A DNA stretch of 15,653 nt from Pseudomonadota bacterium (GTDB lineage: Bacteria; Desulfobacterota; Anaeroferrophillalia; Anaeroferrophillales; Tharpellaceae): the NCBI GenBank assembly GCA_030641485.1, contig DAOWHJ010000060.1, positions 1-15,653 on the forward strand, given 5' to 3'. The notes beneath the pieces were generated by a model, which did no database searches, had not been told where the DNA came from, and saw nothing but the letters and a program-made list of their open reading frames with translations. Within the stretch, counting starts at the first letter, position 1, and each line of letters starts with the position of its first letter. The position numbers and the translations under genes are program-made. Below, piece by piece: positions 5,197-12,858 of the stretch.

Positions 5197-6963
5197 CTAA
5201 CGAGAATCAGGTAACGGAAATGCGAGAAGGTAAGTATTGCCAGAGAGTTTCAACAAGTCATCGCCGCGTTTAACCATAGCGCAGACCAGCTCACCGTCAA
5301 CCACCTGAATCCCCTGCAGGGGCCCGTCAATGGCCCCCGTTAGTTTACGGACGACAAAACCGTGACCACGGTTTTGCACCATTTTGATATGGCCCCGATT
5401 AAGAAATCCATACTCACCAATTGAGGTTGACATTTCGGCTTCATTGTCATTTAAAAGAATCTCTAAGCCTCCGTCACCATCAATATCATAGGCCCGTAAT
5501 GGTGAACAAATTTGGCGCTTCTCAGTGTAGCTGACCCTCTCAGTACCGACCTCATACTGGACATTGTGCAATGAACCACCGAGACGTTCGTCACTGACCC
5601 AAAGGCGCTTATCCCCTTGATAGATCTCAAGAAAGCTCTGCTTATTTATAAAACAGAGCTCCTTTACTCGATCATTATTGATATCGGCATAAAGAGCCCC
5701 TGGCAAAGTAAAACCCATCGGCACAACAAATTTACCTAAAGAGGAGATTTTACCGTTAGCAAAACGAAGCCGTGAAACCTGGCTCCCAAAAAGCTCCTCT
5801 TCGACAAACTCCTGGCCGAGCATATAGACCCCTTTATCAGCAACTGAGCTACCGCCCAAAAGCCCCACCACAAAGGGAATATTATCGACTAAAATCCGAT
5901 ATTTACCTTTGCTTTTTCCGATGATAAAGGAGGAAAAACCATCCTCAGTCTCTTTAAACGTGTTAACAATAATTTCATCTTTATGATCACCAGTTATATC
6001 ACCAACCTGAATATTAACAATTGAGCCCCAACGATCAAAGTGGTAACGATACACATATTTAAGCCCATTTCTGGTGATCTGATAAACATAAATCTTCTCA
6101 CCATCAGTAAAAACAATCTCTTTTTTCCCGTCATTCTCGAGATCTCCGACATCCATCCCTTTGACGACCAAGGTCACTTCTGCCATCTGCCGGTACTTGA
6201 TTAATAAAGCCCGCTCTCGATCAGTTGTCGAGAGCCCATATTTGCCCTTTTCAACTCTCCCGACCGCAACACCCAAAGTTTGAGATAAAACTTCAGATGA
6301 GAACTGTTTCGAACTCCAAGCCCCGACCAACCCCTGATCACCGTCATAGAAGGTCAAATTCGGCCCTTGATTAACGACATAAAGATCATAACCCATAGCG
6401 CCTAAGCCCCCGGGCCGTTGCAGAGACTGGCGCAACCGCAATCCGACCCCATAATCGGCCCAGTTAAGTTGAGGCAGAGCCTCACGAACTTGGGAGAACA
6501 GATCAACCCCATTGCCATTCAGGTCGATAAAAATTGAATTTATCTGAGCAAAGCGCTTAACCTTAAAGCCACGTTGTAAAGGTACCCGCAAATAGCGGTT
6601 TAACGGCTGACAAAAAGCGTAATCTAATTCAACCCGCACAACCCTTAAAGAGGCAACCAGGCTCTCTTGAACTCCCAGTCTCTGGCCACTCACTGGGTGA
6701 ATCAATGGTTGACCAGCTTGTAAAACTGCAAACAGGTCTCCAACTGCGACCCCCTCTTTTTGACCACAGTCAACGACAATGCCCTGGGAGCCAACTTGGA
6801 CAAGGTAGCCGGAGAGAGATTTAAAACGAGCCCCGGGGTCAGTGGCAAAAGCTGGCGATGAAAGAGCCCACAGCGTGACCACCAAAAGACAGAAACCTAT
6901 CATGACGCTAGACTTACACAACTTATAGTTATAGATATAGTTACTCTTCAACACTTCCCCCAA
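5197..6963 (-). CDS. Exported FG-GAP/VCBS repeat protein with N-terminal FlgT-C-like domain
   Basis: Protein of 588 residues if read from the TTG at 6963. A hydrophobic signal segment (about 21-40, ending SSPAFA) predicts export to the periplasm or surface. Residues 50-137 contain GYLVQVGSQGIVVDCG followed by EGVAVGDLFAV and a short PVSGQRLG turn, resembling the C-terminal SH3-like domain of flagellar assembly protein FlgT. Residues 268-505 carry Asp-rich FG-GAP/VCBS-type calcium-loop motifs: DVGDLENDGKKEI (271-283), QVGDITGDHKDEI (319-331), YADINNDRVKEL (425-436) and AYDIDGDGGLEI (491-502), consistent with a beta propeller. No enzyme motif is seen. The start is uncertain because neither the TTG at 6963 nor the ATG at residue 21 (6903) has a clear Shine-Dalgarno. 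The gene is monocistronic here. A binding or envelope-assembly role is possible but unproven. Confidence 0.8.
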   Translation of the reverse strand: MGEVLKSNYIYNYKLCKSSVMIGFCLLVVTLWALSSPAFATDPGARFKSLSGYLVQVGSQGIVVDCGQKEGVAVGDLFAVLQAGQPLIHPVSGQRLGVQESLVASLRVVRVELDYAFCQPLNRYLRVPLQRGFKVKRFAQINSIFIDLNGNGVDLFSQVREALPQLNWADYGVGLRLRQSLQRPGGLGAMGYDLYVVNQGPNLTFYDGDQGLVGAWSSKQFSSEVLSQTLGVAVGRVEKGKYGLSTTDRERALLIKYRQMAEVTLVVKGMDVGDLENDGKKEIVFTDGEKIYVYQITRNGLKYVYRYHFDRWGSIVNIQVGDITGDHKDEIIVNTFKETEDGFSSFIIGKSKGKYRILVDNIPFVVGLLGGSSVADKGVYMLGQEFVEEELFGSQVSRLRFANGKISSLGKFVVPMGFTLPGALYADINNDRVKELCFINKQSFLEIYQGDKRLWVSDERLGGSLHNVQYEVGTERVSYTEKRQICSPLRAYDIDGDGGLEILLNDNEAEMSTSIGEYGFLNRGHIKMVQNRGHGFVVRKLTGAIDGPLQGIQVVDGELVCAMVKRGDDLLKLSGNTYLLAFPLPDSR

Positions 6964-7013
6964 AATTCTAATTCTAAAACCGGTAGATTGTTATTTTACT
7001 GCACCCCACTAAC

Positions 7014-7095
7014 GGGGTCACATCTTGACAAATGGCGGATTTAACATATGTTTTTTCGCGAACCTTAAAGCCGCCAAGTGTCAAGAAATGACCCC
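7014..7095. repeat. 82-bp imperfect palindrome, REP/MITE-like element
   Basis: The 29 nt at 7014-7042 are the near-perfect reverse complement of 7067-7095 (24 of 29 match). The outer arms are GGGGTCACATCTTGACA and TGTCAAGAAATGACCCC; the inner arms are TGGCGGATTT and AAAGCCGCCA. A 24-nt centre contains the small palindrome AACATATGTT. Ends of the form GGGGTCA...CTTGACA resemble the GGGGTCAG-type palindromes associated with REP-associated Y1 transposases (RAYTs) in proteobacteria. No transposase gene is in the window, so this would be a non-autonomous copy. It is too long and has no U-run for an ordinary terminator. Confidence 0.7.
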
Positions 7096-7260
7096 AGCCG
7101 AGACTATGAGCAGCAAAAATTGTCATCAACAACCATCAATCACCATCTATAGCCTTTTTACGATTACAGCTCAAGTAAAAAGCAAAGTAACTAGCGCCTG
7201 AAAAACCACAACAGCGCAGTAGATCGAAATTTTTACGACGCCATCAACTCTTCCAAAATA

Positions 7261-7293
7261 AAAAAGGGGAAGCGCTAAACCGCTTCCCCTTTT
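7261..7293 (-). terminator. Strong intrinsic terminator of the barrel-protein gene
   Basis: GGGGAAGCG (7266-7274) and CGCTTCCCC (7281-7289) form a perfect 9-bp stem with a 6-nt loop, flanked by AAAAA (7261-7265) and TTTT (7290-7293). On the minus strand the hairpin is followed by a run of U, 30-60 nt after the barrel-protein stop codon. The A and T flanks allow some bidirectional activity. Confidence 0.9.
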
Positions 7294-7323
7294 GGGTATT
7301 ACACTATTCAGAGACAAATTTCT

Positions 7324-8748
7324 CTAGAATTTATACCGAACTCGCATGGTGCTAATAAAGATATCTTCGTCACTGCTACCATCGCGTTTATCAACTTCCC
7401 AGAAATCCATGGCATCGCCACAAAACAGGTAACCGGCGTTAACTGCGAACTCAAGATTGTCGTAGATCTTATATTTCAGATAGGCATCGAATTCGATTCC
7501 GACCTCATCCTCTTGACGCTTTTTACCATCTTGGTCGACATACTCGATATCCTCAGCGGTCATCATGTAGATAGCAGCAGCCCCAATCTTCAATTTCTTA
7601 CTGGCCTTAAAATCGAAGGCCAGCTTATTAAAAATCATACCTTTATCAAGAAGGCCAACGCTCTCAGTATAGTAGTCATCATCAGTGTAACCACCCTCCA
7701 TCAGACAAATACTGTCGGCCCGATCAAGATCGATAGTCATAAAACCGTCGAGATCACCATCGCTACCATCGTCATCACCGGAAGCGTACCAGAAGGTATA
7801 GGTAAATTTCATTTTATCGACATTCATGCCAACATCAAAATGAGCAAACCAAGCATTAACATCAAAATCTTCGTTAACCACACCCTTGTTGTAATCCCAG
7901 CCGTTGTAGCTCTCACTGAAATTAGCACCATCAATACTACCGGTCTGGTAGATCAAATCCCAGTTGACAAATACCGGACCAAAATTAGCCTTACCATCAA
8001 CGCCGAGGTTAAAGAGATCAAGCTCAGTCTCATTGCCAAGTTTTTTAACCTGGTAATACTGTGATGTTATGGTCTTGAAGTTAGCGGGATTACTTTCATC
8101 CGGATCACCAGTCATATAGACTCCGAAGACACCAACTTTAACCCCATCGGCTGGCTTAAAATTGACCCGGGCATAGAAAGCATCAAGATCTTCGACATCG
8201 TTATCGGGATCTTTGGTCTCATCACGATAGGGTCGAATCCAGGCAAAATTCAAATTGACCGGACCTGCGGAAATATCAGTGGTCACACCCATTACAGTTT
8301 CAGCCCAGAGGTAGCTATTCACCTTAAACGGTTGTAACCCCATGCGGACGCGAGCTTTTTCGCAAACCCAAGGAAGTTGAAAGTCAGTATAGAGCCAGCG
8401 AGTCTCGACATTAATGGCATCACCGGAGTAACTACCACCAACGCTTTTACCCATAGAACCCGGCTTACCATACTCAATCCCACCAATCTCGAAGGCCCAG
8501 ATTCCCTTCACCTTACCATCATTAGTTGAAGCATCAAACCACATCCGGTATTTAGCCTCACCCCAGGTTTCAGCTGAAGTCCCATCACCCAAAACCCCTT
8601 TCTCACTGTCAAGCCAGTCGTTATGGTTAGTATAAACCATGAAACGGTTGTTAAAATCACCCTTAATCTTGACATCAGCAGCCAATGCCGGAAGGGCAAA
8701 AGCCACGACCAACAAAGCTATCATAATTAGCCCTACTCTCTTACTCAT
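7324..8748 (-). CDS. Outer-membrane beta-barrel (porin-like) protein
   Basis: Protein of 474 residues with a clear signal peptide (1-23, MSKR start, hydrophobic core, cleavage after ALPALA). The mature chain has alternating polar and hydrophobic short strands rich in Trp, Tyr, Asp and Gly, such as FNNRFMVYTNHNDW and LKYKIYDNLEFAVNAGYLF. It ends in MRVRYKF, whose C-terminal Phe is the usual BAM-complex recognition signal for outer-membrane barrels. Acidic Asp-rich loops are frequent. The exact porin family is not recognisable by eye. AGGAGG (8754-8759) lies 5 nt before the ATG, a very strong ribosome site consistent with an abundant protein. It lies 241 nt downstream of dctM in the same direction and ends in a strong terminator, so it may be the outer-membrane entry pore for the TRAP substrate; this is inference from position. 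Confidence 0.8.
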   Translation of the reverse strand: MSKRVGLIMIALLVVAFALPALAADVKIKGDFNNRFMVYTNHNDWLDSEKGVLGDGTSAETWGEAKYRMWFDASTNDGKVKGIWAFEIGGIEYGKPGSMGKSVGGSYSGDAINVETRWLYTDFQLPWVCEKARVRMGLQPFKVNSYLWAETVMGVTTDISAGPVNLNFAWIRPYRDETKDPDNDVEDLDAFYARVNFKPADGVKVGVFGVYMTGDPDESNPANFKTITSQYYQVKKLGNETELDLFNLGVDGKANFGPVFVNWDLIYQTGSIDGANFSESYNGWDYNKGVVNEDFDVNAWFAHFDVGMNVDKMKFTYTFWYASGDDDGSDGDLDGFMTIDLDRADSICLMEGGYTDDDYYTESVGLLDKGMIFNKLAFDFKASKKLKIGAAAIYMMTAEDIEYVDQDGKKRQEDEVGIEFDAYLKYKIYDNLEFAVNAGYLFCGDAMDFWEVDKRDGSSDEDIFISTMRVRYKF

Positions 8749-8989
8749 TTTTTCCTCCTATCAAAAAGATTGAACTGCAAACAAACTGTAAACTAAAACC
8801 CATTAAAACAAACTAATATCAAGAGAAAATAAAGATCTCTCACTTAACCGGTTCACCAGTTTTACTCCCAGCCAAACAAGCTACGGTTCTCTATTAGCAA
8901 GTTTTAATTTAGATTGCAAGAAGTAAACGTTAAGGATCTACATCACCCTGTTTCTCAGAATGCCTCGCGATGAAAATCGCACCTATTTT

Positions 8990-10387
8990 TTAATAACCTT
9001 TGAGATGATCTATATACTCCGGCAAGAAAAGTGAAATCTGTGGAATGTAGGTGATCAACATCAAAAAAACCAGAAGAATCATCAACCATGGCAAAGCGGC
9101 CTTGATAACCCAGGTTATATTATGCCCAGTTATTCCGCTCGTCACAAAGAGATTGAGACCGACCGGTGGCGTAATCATGCCAATTTCCATATTAACCACC
9201 ATGATAACCCCTAAATGGATCGGATCTATCCCCATTTTAAGCGCAATCGGGAAAAGTATAGGGGCCATAATCAGGATAATAGCTGAGGGCTCCATAAAAT
9301 TTCCGGCCATCAACAAAAGAAGATTGACGACAATCAGAAAACCCCATGTCGGCAACCCCCAGCCAACAATCATCGCGGCAAGATGATGCGGTATCCGCTC
9401 AGACGTTAGGACATGCGCAAAAAGCATCGCATTGCCGATGATAAAAAGCAGCATGATAGAGACCTTGGAAGCGTCCATCATCACCCTGCGCACATCTGGA
9501 TGGGTCACCGAACCCGGCAAAGCCATCACCGTCACCCGCAAATTACGAATGATTGCCCCCCCCCAGGACTCACCTTCTTCCATCCAGGCGACACCCTTCA
9601 AAGGACCCATGTCACGATAAACAAAAATCGCAATCAAAAAAGCATAGACCGCTGAAACCGCAGCGGCTTCGGTTGGGCTGGCGATGCCACCGTAGATCGA
9701 ACCCAGGACGATAACGATCAACATCAACCCCCAACCCGCATCAAAGCCGGAACGAACGATACCACCAAACCCAACCCAAGGCTGAGCCGGAAGCTTTTTA
9801 ACCCGGGCCACAATATAGATAACTATAATCAGCATCGTCCCCATCATCAGACCGGGCAAAAAACCAGCCATGAAGAGGCGAGCTGCTGAGACTTCGGTAG
9901 CAGCCGCATAAACCAGCATCACAATCGAAGGTGGAATCAGGATGCCCAGGGTCCCCGCATTGGTAATAACGCCAGCCGCCATCTTTTCCGGGTAACCGGC
10001 TTTAACCATCCCGGCAATAACTATCGAACCGACAGCGGCAACCGTGGCCGGTGAAGAGCCCGAAACTGCGGCAAAAATCATACAGGCGAGAACTGAAGCC
10101 ATGGCCAGGCCACCCCGAATCCAGCCGATACAATCGATGGCAAAATTAATAATTCGGTTAGCCACCCCACCGGTTGAAAGAAAGGCCGAAGAGAGAATAA
10201 AAAATGGAATCGCCAACAACGTATAGTGTTCAGACTGTGATTCGAACAACTTCAATGCCATCGAAGCCACAGAAGTATCGGAAAAACATAAGATTGTCGT
10301 CACACTGGCAAGACCTAAGGCAAATGCGATCGGCATTCCGGTCAAGAGAAAAAGTAACAGCAAAATAAAAAGAGCCGCAGTAGTCAT
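8990..10387 (-). CDS. dctM: TRAP transporter large permease (DctM family)
   Basis: Integral inner-membrane protein of 465 residues with about 12 hydrophobic segments. It forms the ion-coupled translocation channel of a TRAP importer together with DctQ. Family motifs present are LAIPFFILSSAFLSTGG (58-74), SGSSPATVAAVG (109-120), GILIPPS (148-154), GIASPTEAAAV (234-244) and ITPPVGLNL (405-413). It is longer than the usual ~425-440 residues because of a hydrophilic and partly hydrophobic insert (about 261-300) between the segment ending VYRDM and the one starting KVSIMLLF. That insert contains a 9-G homopolymer. The gene overlaps dctQ by 4 nt (ATGA) and has a strong GGAGGT site (10396-10401), showing translational coupling. 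No terminator is obvious after the stop codon, so readthrough to the barrel gene is possible. Confidence 0.95.
   Translation of the reverse strand: MTTAALFILLLLFLLTGMPIAFALGLASVTTILCFSDTSVASMALKLFESQSEHYTLLAIPFFILSSAFLSTGGVANRIINFAIDCIGWIRGGLAMASVLACMIFAAVSGSSPATVAAVGSIVIAGMVKAGYPEKMAAGVITNAGTLGILIPPSIVMLVYAAATEVSAARLFMAGFLPGLMMGTMLIIVIYIVARVKKLPAQPWVGFGGIVRSGFDAGWGLMLIVIVLGSIYGGIASPTEAAAVSAVYAFLIAIFVYRDMGPLKGVAWMEEGESWGGAIIRNLRVTVMALPGSVTHPDVRRVMMDASKVSIMLLFIIGNAMLFAHVLTSERIPHHLAAMIVGWGLPTWGFLIVVNLLLLMAGNFMEPSAIILIMAPILFPIALKMGIDPIHLGVIMVVNMEIGMITPPVGLNLFVTSGITGHNITWVIKAALPWLMILLVFLMLITYIPQISLFLPEYIDHLKGY
9556..9564 (-). repeat. 9-base homopolymeric G tract inside dctM
   Basis: Nine C on the plus strand (9556-9564) are nine G in the coding strand of dctM, spanning codons for Trp275, Gly276 and Gly277 within the family-atypical insert. 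Tracts of this length are prone to slipped-strand mispairing, and loss or gain of one base would break the reading frame. The present length keeps the gene open. Confidence 0.6.
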
Positions 10388-10971
10388 GCCGTGCCACCTC
10401 CCCTAGCCCTATTAGCTCTAGCTCTAGCACTTGCATCCGCAGCCTCTTGCACCTCCTGAGCTATATGCATACTCTCTTTAGCCTCGTCAATAAGCTTAAA
10501 ACCTTCGGCTTTACCAGTAAAAATCTCCCACAAAAGCTGGAGTAGGCGCCAAGCCAGCATAACCATCCCCAGAAACAGAATACTATGCCCCAACCATTTG
10601 GGAATTGGCATATCCTCCAACTCAATGCCAATCATATGCATCTTGCTGAGATAGACCCAGGCGCCCTTCATTAAAAGACCGCAATAGATCAAACAGCAGA
10701 TCACGGCAAAACCACTAACCAACCGCTGGGTCTTATGCGGCATGATTTTAACCAGAGCATCCACCCCGATATGAGAACCAATTTTAACTCCGTAAGAAGC
10801 ACCGAAGAGAACCATCCAGGCAGAGAGATGCAGGGTCAGTTCCTGGGCCCACATCAGACCGGTACCGAAACCAAAACGCAAGACCACCTCAGCAAACACC
10901 AAAAGGGTCATAGAAGCCAAAAGAAGAGAGATGATCGTCTCTTCTACTCTATTGACAATACGGCTCAACAT
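10384..10971 (-). CDS. dctQ: TRAP transporter small permease (DctQ family)
   Basis: Inner-membrane protein of 195 residues with four predicted membrane helices (about 12-32, 47-65, 85-107, 128-150), the standard topology. The signature WAQELTLHLSAWMVLFGASY (41-60) followed by GVKIGSHIGVDAL (61-73) is typical of the DctQ family. It pairs with DctM as the membrane complex that receives substrate from DctP. A charged and Ala-rich cytoplasmic tail (about 154-195, with repeated Ala-Arg) extends beyond the usual end; it sits where the strong ribosome site for dctM is encoded. A GAGGT-type site precedes the ATG. It is separated from dctP by a terminator-like hairpin. Confidence 0.92.
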   Translation of the reverse strand: MLSRIVNRVEETIISLLLASMTLLVFAEVVLRFGFGTGLMWAQELTLHLSAWMVLFGASYGVKIGSHIGVDALVKIMPHKTQRLVSGFAVICCLIYCGLLMKGAWVYLSKMHMIGIELEDMPIPKWLGHSILFLGMVMLAWRLLQLLWEIFTGKAEGFKLIDEAKESMHIAQEVQEAADASARARANRARGGGTA

Positions 10972-11017
10972 AAAACAACCTCAACGCAGACAAAGCCCTG
11001 GAGAAAAGCAAAAAATC

Positions 11018-11044
11018 GCGGGCCTCTTCTCAACTGAGGCCCGC
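11018..11044 (-). terminator. Hairpin between dctP and dctQ (attenuating terminator)
   Basis: GCGGGCCTC (11018-11026) and GAGGCCCGC (11036-11044) make a perfect 9-bp GC-rich stem with a 9-nt loop. On the minus strand it is followed by ATTTTTT, so it is a good intrinsic terminator. It lies 14 nt after the dctP stop codon and about 47 nt before the dctQ start. Partial readthrough would give much more binding protein than permease, as is common in binding-protein operons. Confidence 0.8.
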
Positions 11045-11057
11045 TGAAGTAAATCAT

Positions 11058-12053
11058 CTATTTATTAGAAGCAATTGCTGCATCAATGTAATCTTTACCA
11101 ATCTGACCTTCAAACTTTTTCCATACAGGTTTCATTTTATCAACCCACAACTGACGCTCGGCATCGGTCAACTGGATGATCTTAGAGCGTTTGGAATCAA
11201 TAATTTTCTGACGATCTTCAACCGATTTTTGAGCCGCAACTTTATTACCAAAAATAATCGCTTCATCCAAAGATGCCTTAATTCCAGTGCGCAGATCATC
11301 CGACAAACCCATCCAAAACTCAGATGAAGTAACGATCATATAATCAAGCAAGCCATGGTTGGATTCAGTTATATAACCTTGAACTTCAAAAAATTTCTTA
11401 GAATAGATATTTGACCAAGTGTTCTCCTGACCATCAATAGCCCTGGTCTGCAAAAGGGTAAAAACCTCGGAGAAAGGTTTCTTCAGAGGCATGGCCCCAA
11501 CCGCCTCAAATTGAGCCGCCAAAACATCAGAACTCATAATCCGAAATTTTTTCTTCTGAGCATCAGCCGGAACTCTAAGCGGAGAACTGGAGGAGAGCTG
11601 TTTCAGACCATTATGCAGGTAACCTAACCCAACCAGTCCTTTTTTCTTTAAAGACATCAACATCTTCTGGCCGTAAGGACCATTTTGAAAAGTAGAAACT
11701 GCATCCATATCCTTGAAGAGAAATGGCAGATCGTAGAGTTGCAAACTTTTGGTATATTTTTTAAATTTAGAGAGAGAAGGGGCCGCCATATGGACATCAC
11801 CCAAGAGCATCGCTTCAAGCACTTTGTTGTCACCAAAAAGCTGAGAATTAGGAAAGACCTCGACTTCAACTTTACCTGGCAGACGTTTTTCAACAAGCTC
11901 TTTAAACTTGTTGGCCATCTGCCCCTTAGGCGTATTTTCCGCAACCACGTGCGAAAATTTAATTACAACAGGGCCGGCGAAAGAAACCGTAGCGAATGCC
12001 ATCAACGCCACTGCCACGACCAGACTGAACACTAAAAAATTACTTTTTTTCAT
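11058..12053 (-). CDS. dctP: TRAP transporter substrate-binding protein, C4-dicarboxylate type (DctP)
   Basis: Periplasmic solute-binding protein of 331 residues. A signal peptide spans 1-26 (MKKSNF start, cleavage after TVSFA), leaving a mature start GPVVIKFSHVVAENTPKG. The family pattern is clear throughout: VEVFPNSQLFGD (64-75), LLGDVHMAAPSLSKF (83-97), LQLYDLPFLF (104-113), GLGYLHNGLKQLSS (142-155), KKFRIMSS (168-175) containing the carboxylate-binding Arg171, and GQENTWSNIYSKKFFEVQ (208-225) with Asn211. These blocks closely resemble the C4-dicarboxylate (malate/succinate/fumarate) binding protein DctP of Rhodobacter, so a dicarboxylate or related organic acid is the likely ligand. GGGAG (12061-12065) lies 7 nt before the ATG. 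It is the first gene of dctPQM, preceded by a 166-nt region that should carry its promoter. Confidence 0.95.
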   Translation of the reverse strand: MKKSNFLVFSLVVAVALMAFATVSFAGPVVIKFSHVVAENTPKGQMANKFKELVEKRLPGKVEVEVFPNSQLFGDNKVLEAMLLGDVHMAAPSLSKFKKYTKSLQLYDLPFLFKDMDAVSTFQNGPYGQKMLMSLKKKGLVGLGYLHNGLKQLSSSSPLRVPADAQKKKFRIMSSDVLAAQFEAVGAMPLKKPFSEVFTLLQTRAIDGQENTWSNIYSKKFFEVQGYITESNHGLLDYMIVTSSEFWMGLSDDLRTGIKASLDEAIIFGNKVAAQKSVEDRQKIIDSKRSKIIQLTDAERQLWVDKMKPVWKKFEGQIGKDYIDAAIASNK

Positions 12054-12153
12054 CTTTTTGCTCCCATTTTATAGAAGATTTACTTGACAACGCCGCTACC
12101 ATAACGGACATTTAAAAAACTAACTCATTGGAATCGATTAATAACAAATAACA

Positions 12154-12169
12154 ACTTGGATAAACAAGT
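12154..12169. promoter_or_regulatory. Candidate operator in the dctP upstream region
   Basis: The 166-nt gap between dctP and the response-regulator gene contains the perfect inverted repeat ACTTG-GATAAA-CAAGT (12154-12169), about 100 nt upstream of the dctP start. Its position and spacing would suit a dimeric NarL/LuxR-type regulator. On the minus strand a weak TTGTTT-17-TTATTA pair overlaps it. No sigma54-type GG-N10-GC site was found in the gap. This is speculative. Confidence 0.25.
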
Positions 12170-12219
12170 CGACTATTTCTGAAAGTTTTGTAAGATTTTT
12201 TACTACAGGCTGGTCAAGT

Positions 12220-12858
12220 TTAAGGCTCGATGATATGGTTCTGAATTGCAAAACGGGACAATTCGGCATTATTGCGTAAATTTAGTTTTTTCAGGAGGCG
12301 AGACCGGTAGGTGTCAACGGTTTTCACGCTGATATGGTAGGCATCAGCAATTTCATGATTGGTATGCCCTAAGGCCAAATGCCGCAAAACCTGCAGTTCT
12401 CGGGTTGAGAGCGAATCGAGCGGTGACTTTCCCGACACCCCTTTAGCCAGTCGCAAAGCCAGCATTTCAACCGCCTCTTCACTTAAATAACGCGCTCCGC
12501 CATGGACTTTGCGAATCGCTGCGACCAACTGCTCAGGGGCCGAACGTTTAGAGACATAACCCATAACCCCGACTTCAACCGCCCGCACTACATACTGCTC
12601 CTCTTCGTGCATAGTCAGGATAATAATCGGCAATGCCGGAAAAGCTGCCAACAACTGCAATGTCACCTCAAGGCCATCTAAACCAGGCATTGAAATATCG
12701 ATGACCGCAACATCCGGTGGTGATGCGATGGCCAAGCGGACGGCTTCACGGCCATCGCAAGCTTCAGCTACGACCTCAATATCACCACTCTCCTCAACAA
12801 TCCTCACAAGACCGGCCCGAACAATCGCATGGTCATCTGCCAACAACACTTTTATCAT
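12220..12858 (-). CDS. NarL/LuxR-family response regulator, partner of the adjacent kinase
   Basis: DNA-binding response regulator of 212 residues. The receiver domain (1-120) has the acidic pair Asp8-Asp9, phospho-acceptor Asp54 (AVIDISMPGLDG), Thr82 (ILTMH) and Lys104 (YVSKRSA). The C-terminal LuxR-type helix-turn-helix (about 147-207) reads LSTRELQVLRHLALGHTN, then HEIADAYHISVKTVDTYRSR with recognition helix residues KTVDTYRSRLL. All receiver residues needed for phosphorylation are intact. Its ATG overlaps the kinase stop by 4 nt, which strongly indicates a cognate pair. It ends 166 nt upstream of dctP in the same orientation, so the dctPQM operon is the natural target. Classical dicarboxylate systems in rhizobia use a sigma54 NtrC-type regulator (DctD) instead. 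Confidence 0.92.
   Translation of the reverse strand: MIKVLLADDHAIVRAGLVRIVEESGDIEVVAEACDGREAVRLAIASPPDVAVIDISMPGLDGLEVTLQLLAAFPALPIIILTMHEEEQYVVRAVEVGVMGYVSKRSAPEQLVAAIRKVHGGARYLSEEAVEMLALRLAKGVSGKSPLDSLSTRELQVLRHLALGHTNHEIADAYHISVKTVDTYRSRLLKKLNLRNNAELSRFAIQNHIIEP

Larger units (their letters stand above)
6964..7323. other. Intergenic region, 360 nt: palindromic element and terminator
   Basis: Between the VCBS gene start and the end of the barrel-protein gene. It contains the 82-bp palindromic element (7014-7095) and the barrel gene's terminator (7261-7293). The promoter of the VCBS gene should lie at 6964-7013, but no convincing hexamers are seen. The stretch 7096-7260 shows no open frame, repeat or RNA structure that I can support. 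Confidence 0.6.

Noticed and set aside
7513..8064. Plus-strand open frame of 183 codons opposite the barrel-protein gene
   Set aside because: It lies wholly antisense to a well-supported signal-peptide/barrel gene, has no ribosome site or recognisable motif, and its Ile/Thr-rich composition is what the antisense of this gene would give.
8964..8985. Small hairpin GCGAT-GAAA-ATCGC downstream of dctM
   Set aside because: The stem is only 5 bp and on the minus strand no U-run follows it, so it cannot be called a terminator.
12054..12219. Sigma54 promoter upstream of dctP, as in rhizobial dctA
   Set aside because: No GG-N10-GC (TGGCAC-N5-TTGCA-like) element was found on the minus strand, and the linked regulator is NarL-type, not an NtrC-type activator.
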